Origin: Dimargaris cristalligena
Taxonomy: Eukaryota > Kickxellomycota > Dimargaritomycetes > Dimargaritales > Dimargaritaceae
Direction of reading: 5' to 3'
NCBI GenBank assembly: GCA_027576995.1
Contig: JANBQC010000343.1
Span: 1-30,015 of the forward strand
Length of the DNA stretch: 30,015 nucleotides
Made by a program: the position numbers and the translations under genes. The first letter of the stretch is position 1. Every line of letters begins with the position of its first letter. Under the pieces are notes generated by a model. That model was not told where the DNA came from. It did no database searches and worked only from the letters and a program-made list of their open reading frames with translations. Of this stretch, positions 1 through 8,709 are shown one piece after another.

Positions 1-35
1 TTACATATATATATAAATATTATTTCATTTAAAAT

Positions 36-233
36 ATGTTCCGCTCGAAGCGTCAGTTCACTGAGATCCCAGAGGCGTCTCCTCCACCCTCTCCATCCCG
101 TCCCCGCTCTCCACTTGAACGGTTGTTTCCGGCCTCCTCCTCACGGTCTGGTGCCCTTCAACCCGATAGGGCCATGCTGAACCCTCCCGGATCCCCGGGC
201 CGTGTTACTACAAAACTATACTCTTCTCTATGA
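36..233 (+). CDS. Possible small Ser/Pro-rich protein or terminal exon of a gene starting upstream
   Basis: This is a 65-codon open frame from an ATG to a TGA. It is distinctly GC-rich, with sharply AT-rich sequence on both sides, which favours a real exon over chance. The peptide is rich in Ser, Pro and Arg (for example an SPPPSPSRPRSP-like run) with no recognisable domain. The AT-rich stretch just upstream (positions 5-20) could be a TATA element of a short gene. Equally, an intron could end near here and this could be the 3' end of a longer gene cut off by the window edge. I cannot decide between these. The function is unknown. Confidence 0.3.
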   Translation: MFRSKRQFTEIPEASPPPSPSRPRSPLERLFPASSSRSGALQPDRAMLNPPGSPGRVTTKLYSSL

Positions 234-1282
234 TATTATTATTTTGTACTAGCAACTGATACCCCTACCCGATTGACTAAATTCGACACAACCTTCAAGA
301 TTTGAATGAAATGTGAATGATTTCACCAGTTAGAGATTTTTTTCCCATCTAGTATACCCTAGTCTCAAACGTATGATACGTCCGCATTAGATATTAATGG
401 TGACTGCCAAGGTCTCTGACCATAAAACGTAGCTAATTATGTAACCATAAATATCTGGTATTATGTAGATGATTGTATCATACGGCTTTGTGACGCCACG
501 ATACTCTTGTAGTCTGTAAATGGGTATGCAATCGAGAGGGACAATGGGTATGTTGAAATATGAGGATTAATCAAGAGCATGGTCATACAAAAATGATTAG
601 TTAATAGGGCTGACATGTCTTACCTGAATTATATGCGTTCTCTGAATAATATACTCTTTATCGTGTGCCATAACCGATGGGCATGTGGCGGCAGTTCGGG
701 GACATGCCCTATACTCCGTCTTGTATTCATACAGTAATTGCTCATCGCATTGCTTTGGTATTTTTAATGGTATTACTGTTGAATGCGCTGCCCCCTCCTC
801 CGTTTGCGACACACCATTGCGGGACCTCTGATACTTTAGTAAGTAATGCTGAAATTAGATCGTGACCAAATTCAACATACTCTTATTCCTTTTAATTGTA
901 CTAAAATCAAGTTGATCACAGTCAAAATAGTAAGCCAATTACGACACCCAATGCCGGATACCGGGGATTCATTCGTTTGCTTTATTGGCGGAGTAAAATA
1001 AAAATAAAATAAAAAAGAGGCATTGTCCCAAGACTGATTCCAAAAGGAATTTGGGTATCGAAAAAATCAACTACTCTAATAATAGATGGCAGTGGATATG
1101 AAAAGCAAACAGACACTATCGAAATGTTAAATAAACCAAAATTTTAAAAAAAAAGTTCACCGGTTGAGTTTATGCAGACAATATAAAGGGAGGGGGTGGG
1201 ATATGATTCAAGGAGATTTTAGAGATGCGCAGTCAGGGGAAAAGGTAGGAGAGGGTGGTTTCCAACCTGCTGGGCAAGTGAC
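234..1282. other. Intergenic spacer, no gene seen
   Basis: This is AT-rich DNA with only short frames that lack family motifs. It contains an A/T-rich run of AAAAT-type units at about 995-1016. It also holds a TTTATT at about 980, which reads AATAAA on the minus strand and could serve as a distant polyadenylation signal for the UDP-GlcNAc pyrophosphorylase gene ending at 1283. Nothing else is supported. Confidence 0.6.
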
Positions 1283-2779
1283 TCAAAAGGGCTTCTCAAT
1301 CAGCAACGGGGTGGTCAAAGTTAGGCCCTTCAGGAACTCCAAACCTTCGCCGGTGTAAGTGACCAGCGGGGAAAGTTCCAGGGACATTTCACCTTCGGGG
1401 GCGGGGTCCTCGGGGCCCTTGACCACAGTGGCACCGGCTTCGGTGGCGAACCGGATGTGCTGGTTGCACAGATCACGCCGGCTAGTTTCGGGGCAGTCGG
1501 AGGCGCTGCCGGGGGCATTCTTGAGGGGGGAGAATTCGTCCTGACGCTGGACTTCGAACACGGCGAGGTCGTCGGTGAGGGGGAACACGTCAAACACGAA
1601 CTGTTCCAGTTTGATACCGTTGGGCTTGGCTGGGGCGACCTGGGCGCCGGTGGCGGGATCGACGCACTTGATCTTCTTCTTGGCAATGTGGTGTTCCAGA
1701 CCGTTACCCTTGGTGAGCTGGGGGATGCGGTCGAGGAAGTCCAGGGTGTAGAAGTGGTTGGCGATGTTACCCGCACCGTAGAGGAGCTGTTGGGGCTGAC
1801 CGGGCCGGGTCATTTGGGCCATTTCGGTGGAAATTTCACTGTATTCCACCACGTTGAAACGCTGGTTCTTGAGGCAAATCACCCCGACGGACTCGTCCCA
1901 GGAGCTCTTGGGCACAACCTTGGCACCGCATTCGGCCCCCTTCGCCACGCAGTAGGCCAGGAAGGTGGGGTCGGCCACCCGGACCATGCAGTTATCGACA
2001 CAGTAGGAGTGAATGAATTCAACGCCGCGTTCGCGCAGGTTACTAATGACGTTGTGGCGGTGCAGAGCGGCATAAATTCCGCCGTTACCGTCGGGGGCCT
2101 CCGACACCTTGCTGCGGTCCTCGAGCAGGATCTTACCCTCGAATGAGAGACAGGGCAGAGTGCCCTGGTTGAAGAAGATGACGTTCTGGGGGTTCAGGCC
2201 GAAGTAGTCGTTGGCCTCGAAATGGGCGATGGTGTTGGGCTGGGTGGGGCCGGAGGTCATGATGGCCCAGGGGATCACGGAAGTGGCGGCGTGCGCGGGG
2301 AAGGTCTGGGCGGCCAGTTTTTCCAGCCGACGGATGCGCAGAGCCTGCAGCTGGAACAGGGAGCTGTGGGAGAGCAGGTTGATGTCATAGCAACCCTTGG
2401 GCAGAGCGGAACCCAGACGGGTACCCTGACCACCGGCCATGAGGATGACGGCCACCTTACCCCGGGCGATGAGCTCCAGACCCTGTTGGAACCAAGCCTG
2501 CAGCTGGTTGGCACTGGCTGTGAAGGTCGACTCGACGCTGCTGGTGGGCAGGGGCTCGAGGCTATGGGCAACTTCCGACTCGGGTTGGTTGAGGGTCGCG
2601 AGGGCCTTCTGGCTGATCTGATTGATGTAGTTCACGTCCAGGTCCTTGGTCTGTTCGTACAGCTGGGCCTGCTCGGCGGGAGCAAGTTCATCCCAGTAGG
2701 CGAAGACCTGACCCTGGCCGGCAGCCTGGAAACGGTCACGGACGGCCTGGTATTCAGCGTGGAAATCAGCGGTCATCAT
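1283..2779 (-). CDS. UAP1: UDP-N-acetylglucosamine pyrophosphorylase
   Basis: The enzyme makes UDP-GlcNAc from UTP and GlcNAc-1-phosphate in the cytosol. This is the last step of the hexosamine pathway, which feeds chitin synthesis, N-glycosylation and GPI anchors. The 498-residue product is full length for the eukaryotic family (yeast Qri1 and human UAP1 are similar). The nucleotide-binding signature LMAGGQGTRLG lies at residues 113-123, followed by PKGCYDI at 127-133. Other family landmarks are MTSGPT (174-179), FFNQGTLPC (202-210), PDGNGG (229-234), VDN (261-263), VVEYSE (310-315), GNIANHF (337-343), HHIAKKKI (363-370) and PNGIKLEQFVFDVFP (386-400). The N-terminal 100 residues are helical, as in the family. 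The gene has no intron. It starts with tandem ATG codons, and the first is used here; the second would lose only one residue. Codon use is strongly G/C-ending, as expected for a well-expressed housekeeping gene. Confidence 0.97.
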   Translation of the reverse strand: MMTADFHAEYQAVRDRFQAAGQGQVFAYWDELAPAEQAQLYEQTKDLDVNYINQISQKALATLNQPESEVAHSLEPLPTSSVESTFTASANQLQAWFQQGLELIARGKVAVILMAGGQGTRLGSALPKGCYDINLLSHSSLFQLQALRIRRLEKLAAQTFPAHAATSVIPWAIMTSGPTQPNTIAHFEANDYFGLNPQNVIFFNQGTLPCLSFEGKILLEDRSKVSEAPDGNGGIYAALHRHNVISNLRERGVEFIHSYCVDNCMVRVADPTFLAYCVAKGAECGAKVVPKSSWDESVGVICLKNQRFNVVEYSEISTEMAQMTRPGQPQQLLYGAGNIANHFYTLDFLDRIPQLTKGNGLEHHIAKKKIKCVDPATGAQVAPAKPNGIKLEQFVFDVFPLTDDLAVFEVQRQDEFSPLKNAPGSASDCPETSRRDLCNQHIRFATEAGATVVKGPEDPAPEGEMSLELSPLVTYTGEGLEFLKGLTLTTPLLIEKPF

Positions 2780-2890
2780 CTTGAGCGAAATGGGATGTAG
2801 ACTGGGAGAGGTATTAGTAGTATAAACGAAGGAGCGGGGTAGCTGGGGAAGTGAATAAAGTTGCTTAGCGACCAGGGCGGGAGGGCTGTG

Positions 2891-2900
2891 ATATATTTAA
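2891..2900 (-). promoter_or_regulatory. Candidate TATA element of UAP1
   Basis: Read on the minus strand this is TTAAATATAT, about 112 bp upstream of the UAP1 start codon, in an otherwise GC-rich 5' flank. It is the only clear TATA-like element near the gene. The assignment rests on position and sequence only. Confidence 0.4.
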
Positions 2901-4017
2901 AATGGCGGGGGAGTGGGGGGGTCTGTGGGTTCTAGTGGAGCAAATGGGTGGGAGCGGATCAGTGAAACAGGGGGTAAAGTGCGGGGATATAGTGGGGTGT
3001 TGGACAAGGGGCCGTCGCTGCAGGCTATAATTAAGCCCACAGTAGCGAACCGAAAGGGGCACATTGTTCAAGCCCGTTTATTATTGGTGACGAGGCCGGG
3101 CATGACAGGAGGCCAAGGACTCTCTGGAATGGTGCTAGACCGATGTGCAATCGCTGTGGTAGAGACCACTGCTTTTGCCACGAACCATTTTTTTGGCGAA
3201 AGAATAGACGAGACTTGGGTAAATTTGCCGTTAGTAAGTGGTGAACTATCTGCTGCTATTGTTCAGGAGTGGTGTGTAAGTGTGTGGGCTCAGGAATGGG
3301 CGGAGAGTATCAGTGATTGCTGGAAACAATAGCTTCTGGCTAATCTCTTCGGCTGACAATCATGTTGTTCCGCTCTATTCATTGGACCCAACCAACGGCA
3401 ATGGAGCCGATGGAGTGAGCGTGTTGGGCGGGTAATCCCTACGCAGGTTGTCCTGTTTAAAATACTAAGAGCATTTCCCCAATATCAATCGTGTATGTCC
3501 TGTCTGGCCCTATCACATTCCCCACACAAATTTGGGCCGTTTAGTACCTGCCTTTAATTTATCACGCGGCGTTACACAGAGTAATGCAGCCCACTTGTTA
3601 TGGTTACACGCCAACCCCATACTGGTTAGATATCCCAGCTAAATAAAAGTAAATAGTACCTTGATGCAACTCCCCGTTTCGTGAACCTGCCCGGGAATTG
3701 CCGAACATTACACATGGCCAGAGTATCTCCACCATGGACTTAGCTGAACTTAACTTTCCACTATTTCATAGCGGTTCCAATTTTAATTGTTCGGGATAGT
3801 TAGAAATTGCCTCCCGCTCCAAAGCTACTACAAATTAGGCATAGCGTGCTTATCCGTCGCCGTAAAGGTATCCCGCTCTTCCCTCACCAAAAGTGCTGAT
3901 AGAACTCGATCCTCGGGTGATTCAAAGGGTAAGGGAGTGAGTATAACAGAAATATACATTTACTAAAAGGATTAACTGTGAAAGGCCCCTTCCCGATGGG
4001 TTGAAGAAATTCGCTCG

Positions 4018-4023
4018 TTTATT
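4018..4023 (-). terminator. Candidate polyadenylation signal of the subtilisin gene
   Basis: TTTATT on + reads AATAAA on the minus strand, about 90 nt past the TGA of the protease gene and within AT-rich DNA. Position and sequence fit a 3' processing signal. No transcript evidence is available. Confidence 0.35.
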
Positions 4024-4109
4024 ATTACAATTATAAATAAGTGAGGTTAATCATGCTAAAATAGATACGGTAGTACAGTTTCACTATCGACGAAGAATAA
4101 AATATAAAA

Positions 4110-6713
4110 TCAGGTCCACTGAATAATAAATTGGGGCGAGTCCCAGATTACAAAATCGGCATCACTATGTGGGCTCCGATTGGGTTTCAGCCATTTGGCC
4201 CGAATGCTGTAGGTGCCCGAGGGTAGCTGTTCGTATACCCCCTCCGCCTCATTAATGGCTCCTCCGACGAACCGCCACGAATAAGGGGGGCGGTCCGGGT
4301 TCCAGGTCCGGCGCATGTACGGATTGACCCCATAAATGGCCTGTTGGTAGACGGTCGTATTTCCACTGTTGCCGTTGCCGTTACTGCCATCCTGCGAAGG
4401 TACGGAAACCACCTCCACGGACAGAAGGTGGGTGTTAAAAATCTGCCGGAAAGTGAACTCGGGGAGGTCCTGGTGGGACATCCGATAAACGGGGAGGCAC
4501 CCGGGAGCCGGCGGGGTGGCTGGAGATAGGAGCGTTGGATAGCCCGTCGCGGTGGGGGGTGGAAGAATAGGTAGGCGAGATATATAATCATTCATTCCCA
4601 TTAATGGGAAGGTGCGGTAGAGGATGGTCGAGCCGCTAACTAATGCATACCGGAGGTACGCCCCGAACATCATGAAACTTTGCTTCAGGATATGGTTAGT
4701 GGCTAGCCTGATGGGGGCTTTGACATACCCTTCGGCTGAAACAACTCCCGCAATCGACGAACCGGTGTAGGCGATCCCTAAGTTGATTTCGGTCGTTTGT
4801 GGCGTCATGAGTAGGTTGTTTTGCTCGTCGTACACGGTGTACTGATCGCAGGAGATATGGGTTATATTGAAAATGTATTCGGCCATACCCCGGTTGGCGA
4901 TGTATAAAGTAAAGATTTGGAACCCATCTTCGGGGCCCGCCCCTTCCAAATCAGACATTCGAGTTGACATGTAGGTACGCACTCGTACATCGTCAAACAA
5001 GCGTTCCATGTCAATACTGCCAGCCCCTTGGATCGCTGGTAAGTAAGGCCTTCCCGGCTGATCAAACAGGACTGTGGCGTGTTCCAAGAGTAACCGTAAC
5101 GCATCTTGGTTAGTCTCATTAGCTAAGTGTTGGAATATGAGGGCAAAACAGCCGGCCACGTACGGAGCCGCCATGGACGTTCCAGACAAAATCCCGTAAG
5201 AGCCGAAGTTCACTGGCAGCGTGGAATAAATGTTCGATCCGGGGGCCACCATGGCGGGTTTCATCTCCATACCGAGGTTAGGGCCCCGTGACGAGAAGTC
5301 CGACACCCGATTGGCTTTGGGGTTAGGGAGCTCTTGGTACCGGTCAGTGGAGGTGATGCGGAGAGTCTGGCCGGAAGCCAGAAGGGTCCGGAACTTATCA
5401 CCAGTAGCTTGGGAAACACATACCGTTGGGATTACATCGGGGTTAGCAAAAAGGGGTGGTTGGATGGGTAGGCCCCCTTTCTCGTAAAGGATCATGGCCA
5501 CGGCCCCCGCCGCCATCACTTGCATGACTTTGGTATCCACAGTGCACTCCCCCTGCTGAACTAGGGCAATTTTCCCGGTTAACCCTGTGGGTACCGCTGT
5601 GCAGGCAGTCAGTGAACCGGACGCGGACTTAACCGGTACTACCTCCGTGCCGTTAAATGCAAACGATTTCGAAATACCCTGGGTGCTCGACCGCATGTAC
5701 ACCAATCCATCCACCGAATTGGTAACCGTGATACCATAACTATATACCGTGGGTGGCTCCATACTGCCCACTGCCACGACATGGCGGCCCGTCGCTGGTG
5801 ATCCCGTCATCCAAAATGACCGTTGCCCTTGATTACCCGCCGCCGCGATAATCGCCACGCCTTTACTATTCAGATAGTCACCGAACGAAGCGTCCATATC
5901 CATGGCAAATCCCGCGGGGGCCGAAATGGAAATGTTGATGATTTTCATGCCGTCCAGGTAGGCCATTTGCAGGGCTTTGATCAGAATGGCACTGTTAGTT
6001 TGGGTCGAGCAGCCCATCACCCGATAAATGCCCAGGGTGGCTTGCGGAACGACCCCTTGGAATTGACCGTCGTTACCGGCGATAATGCCGGCGACGTGGG
6101 TGCCGTGACCATTGCACGTATCCATGGGATCCGGTTTGGGTTGGGGGGTATTCGTACCGGTAAAGGCGTCTCCTACCAAGTCGTATCCGTAGCGGATAGG
6201 GCAGTCAGTCGTGTTGAAACAGTTACCGAAGGCCGGGTGGGTGTAGTCGATGCCGCTGTCGATGATACCAATCTTGACGCCGGCGCCCGTTAATCCATAC
6301 TGGGACACTAGTTGGTTGACGCCCGTGTAACCGTGGTTGATTTGGGGCAGTGCCAAGTTGGCTGATAGGGGCTGGGTCCCCGTACTCACTGTACTTTCTT
6401 GGGTTAAAATTAGGGTGGGCGCAATGGTCTGCACCGAGCCGAACTTGGATATGGCGGTTTGGTAGTATTCGTCGACAATAATGTGAGAACCGGCGAACAC
6501 GTCGCTGTAGTTGGTAGCAAAGGTGAAGGGTATAGACCAGGCCTTCAGATCGTTCACAAACGAAGTGCGAAGGGCATCTGTAGCTGCTACATTATAGTCC
6601 GAGGTGGCAAATTGAACGACAAGAGAATTGGGAACAACTTCGGCTTGAGTGAGGGTTAAGGCAAGGTATATTGTGGAGCATAAAGCTCTGATGTGAAACA
6701 GTGATCGAGGCAT
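4110..6713 (-). CDS. Secreted subtilisin-like serine protease (S8) with PA domain
   Basis: This 867-residue, single-exon protein is predicted to be exported. A hydrophobic N-terminal segment (about residues 9-22) ends in a plausible signal cleavage site after TQA (24). A propeptide-like region covers about 30-110. The catalytic core is complete: Asp152 in IIDSGIDYTHP, His203 in NGHGTHVAG, oxyanion Asn294 in AAAGNQG and Ser513 in LSGTSMAAPYVAG. A protease-associated (PA) domain is inserted at about 355-455, between the Asn and Ser blocks, as in cucumisin, Vpr and C5a-peptidase-type subtilases. The C-terminal 300 residues are beta-rich and end in a pattern (PSGTYSIRAKWL, then a WDSPQF-like end) typical of the Fn3-like tail of these proteases. 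NNT/NNS glycosylation sequons are present. Expected role: extracellular or wall-associated protein digestion. The substrate cannot be inferred. The nearest minus-strand neighbours are unrelated in function. Confidence 0.95.
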   Translation of the reverse strand: MPRSLFHIRALCSTIYLALTLTQAEVVPNSLVVQFATSDYNVAATDALRTSFVNDLKAWSIPFTFATNYSDVFAGSHIIVDEYYQTAISKFGSVQTIAPTLILTQESTVSTGTQPLSANLALPQINHGYTGVNQLVSQYGLTGAGVKIGIIDSGIDYTHPAFGNCFNTTDCPIRYGYDLVGDAFTGTNTPQPKPDPMDTCNGHGTHVAGIIAGNDGQFQGVVPQATLGIYRVMGCSTQTNSAILIKALQMAYLDGMKIINISISAPAGFAMDMDASFGDYLNSKGVAIIAAAGNQGQRSFWMTGSPATGRHVVAVGSMEPPTVYSYGITVTNSVDGLVYMRSSTQGISKSFAFNGTEVVPVKSASGSLTACTAVPTGLTGKIALVQQGECTVDTKVMQVMAAGAVAMILYEKGGLPIQPPLFANPDVIPTVCVSQATGDKFRTLLASGQTLRITSTDRYQELPNPKANRVSDFSSRGPNLGMEMKPAMVAPGSNIYSTLPVNFGSYGILSGTSMAAPYVAGCFALIFQHLANETNQDALRLLLEHATVLFDQPGRPYLPAIQGAGSIDMERLFDDVRVRTYMSTRMSDLEGAGPEDGFQIFTLYIANRGMAEYIFNITHISCDQYTVYDEQNNLLMTPQTTEINLGIAYTGSSIAGVVSAEGYVKAPIRLATNHILKQSFMMFGAYLRYALVSGSTILYRTFPLMGMNDYISRLPILPPPTATGYPTLLSPATPPAPGCLPVYRMSHQDLPEFTFRQIFNTHLLSVEVVSVPSQDGSNGNGNSGNTTVYQQAIYGVNPYMRRTWNPDRPPYSWRFVGGAINEAEGVYEQLPSGTYSIRAKWLKPNRSPHSDADFVIWDSPQFIIQWT

Positions 6714-6770
6714 GGTTGTAGGGTGAGGTATAGAGATTTAGAAGACCTCTGGATAGGCCGTGGCCAAACC

Positions 6771-6779
6771 TTTATAAAG
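6771..6779 (-). promoter_or_regulatory. TATA box of the subtilisin gene
   Basis: TTTATAAAG on + reads CTTTATAAA on the minus strand, 58 bp before the protease ATG. Spacing and sequence make a good core-promoter TATA element and leave a short 5' UTR. Confidence 0.55.
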
Positions 6780-8632
6780 CGGATATGTAAGCTTGGATCC
6801 CACCGCAGTGGTTATTAATGGCTATTGTGAATAACTAATCTCTTGAGGCTTGGAAGGGGTAGCTTTTGTCTTTTTTAAAAACAACTGTTGAAAATAATAC
6901 CATTTATGGTCGAATAAATAATCTCGTCCGATTAAACGCCTAGTTTGAAGGGGTAACTAGCCCCCCTTCCACCAGAGCGTCCGCCAGAAATGGTAGGTAC
7001 AAGTCACGCAAGTACTTAAAGTAGCCCGTTTTGGCCAAACTACATCGTATACCCTGCATTGATGCAGTAACTGTACATCAATTCTTATTTCGACGACGCT
7101 TCCAAGGACTACGTTTCCGGATTTGGCCGGTTTCCCACTTTCGCCTAACCACCTTATTTAAGCGCCGGGCCAATCGCTGCCCTGCCCTGGGCAATACCTC
7201 CCAGTTAGGTAAGTTACAAACCGGTAAGACTATTTCACTGAGGGCCGGTCTATTTATCAAGCATACCACAGGGGGTGGATGGATCCGGGTTCGACATAAC
7301 AAACAAAAAGAGGCTTAGCCCACCGGAGCATACCGTCAAAGAATCACCAGTACTTGGAAATATAGCTGGTTGTATTCGCCAGCCCCATATAGTCTTCCGT
7401 GTGAGCCCCTCCTATAGTTTCCGGATTTGCGTAATTTGTCCGGGGGTGTACGAGAAACGCAAAGGTTGCCTGCGAAGGACTGGATTCCACTATTCAAACG
7501 AAACGAGAACTAAGTCAGTTGACTAAGTAGTAAATGGGCCCAGGTACACGGGAAGTGGGGTTACGTTTCACTACAACTAAAGTTGGAGCTGCTTTTCCAG
7601 CATGTGCTCTCCAAAAGTGTGCTGCTGGGAATATCCCATTGGTATTTTTGTAATTGACGTTTGTGAGGGTTATTTCTGGGATAGTTGGCAGTTGAGAATT
7701 GATCGCAAGGTAGTCGTTAGAAAGTAGGTGCCGCATAATCTCTTTGCCATAAACTAGGTAACCATGTAGATTTTCGCAGTCTGTTAGTAAAAATTATTTC
7801 TGAAGCATATAGCTGAGCAATACACCCAGTCGGCATAGCCCTATAAGCCCGACGACAGAGCGATGCCCCTTCTCGTAACCGACCACTTTATCGGCTTGAA
7901 CTTCCGAATCAAGTCCACAGTATTAAGCCTATATATTGCCTAGTTGGATTCCAAACGCCCCCATCCATCACCATGAAGGTGGTGGGCCTTGGTAACAGGC
8001 ACCCCTACTACCCTGAAAGTCCTTCCTAACCGTATTTCCAACGATTATACATATGGATGAAATTCAAACCAGTTGTATAACGTTTTACATAATACGTGTA
8101 TTGGTGAATATATATGAGAATGGCTTTTAACCAGTAATATTGGCCTCATCCAATGGATTTTTCGTTATACAGCCTGAATGACCTTCTCCCATATGTACTA
8201 CTATTAGTTATTGACAGCATTGCCTTTAATTATTCGCATTTTGCATATACTAAGAATGGGTCCTTTATAGGTTTGATCATTTGTTATTTAGTGGATTAAA
8301 ACAGGGGATTGATGACTTTTCCCTACCATCCCACTCTCTGATTATACCCTCACCAAGATAATGACTTGCCGTGCCCACTGGGTGAGGTTCAAGTGACTAT
8401 GGCCATTTTATTTCATCAGCGAGAATACGCCACCAGGTGGATAGCAAACAGGTTTATTGATCCAACGGCTTAAACCATCATATAAAAGACAGAAATACCA
8501 CACAACATCTCGGGGTTCTCTATACCATAATAAAATAATAATAATAAATATATTTAAAGCGGCATCACTCAGCCAAGCCGTAACCCTACATAATTGAACT
8601 CGAAATCAAGATCGCTAAAGCGGTTTTGGGGG

Positions 8633-8638
8633 TTTATT
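8633..8638 (-). terminator. Candidate polyadenylation signal of the FYVE-RING gene
   Basis: TTTATT on + is AATAAA on the minus strand, about 72 nt beyond the stop codon (8710-8712) of the FYVE-SAP-RING gene. Its position also supports the stop assigned to the second exon. Confidence 0.35.
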
Positions 8639-8709
8639 CGTATAGTAATCCCATATGCCTGTGCACCAAACTATTTAATAAGGGAGTAATACTGGTGTCT
8701 ACGGGATAA

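Larger units (their letters stand above)
2780..4109. other. Intergenic region: UAP1 promoter and spacer downstream of the protease
   Basis: The left part (about 2780-3000) is G-rich and acts as the 5' flank of UAP1. An open frame of about 139 codons at 2913-3332 on + has no domain, no conserved-looking pattern and overlaps the presumed promoter, so I do not call it a gene. The remaining 800 bases are of mixed composition with no supported feature except a polyadenylation-type hexamer near the protease end. Confidence 0.6.
6714..8709. other. Intergenic region of about 2 kb, largely featureless
   Basis: The right end of the protease promoter lies here. No frame has recognisable protein similarity. 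The longest frames (around 7031-7318, both strands) lack an ATG start and family motifs. An AT-rich AAT/ATA tract occurs at about 8529-8552. A short TATA-plus-ATG arrangement (TATA at about 7929, ATG at 7973) opens an 18-codon frame only. The left flank of the RING exon (8633-8638) carries a polyadenylation-type hexamer. No tRNA was recognised. Confidence 0.55.

Noticed and set aside
1457..2146. Long open frame of about 229 codons on + opposite UAP1
   Set aside because: It is antisense to a clearly identified enzyme. The frame is open because of the G/C-ending codon bias of UAP1, and it has no domain of its own.
2913..3332. 139-codon frame on +
   Set aside because: It overlaps the promoter of UAP1, has no motif, and its composition is not like that of the real genes nearby.
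5823..6293. 156-codon frame on + opposite the subtilisin
   Set aside because: It is a shadow of the protease catalytic domain on the opposite strand.
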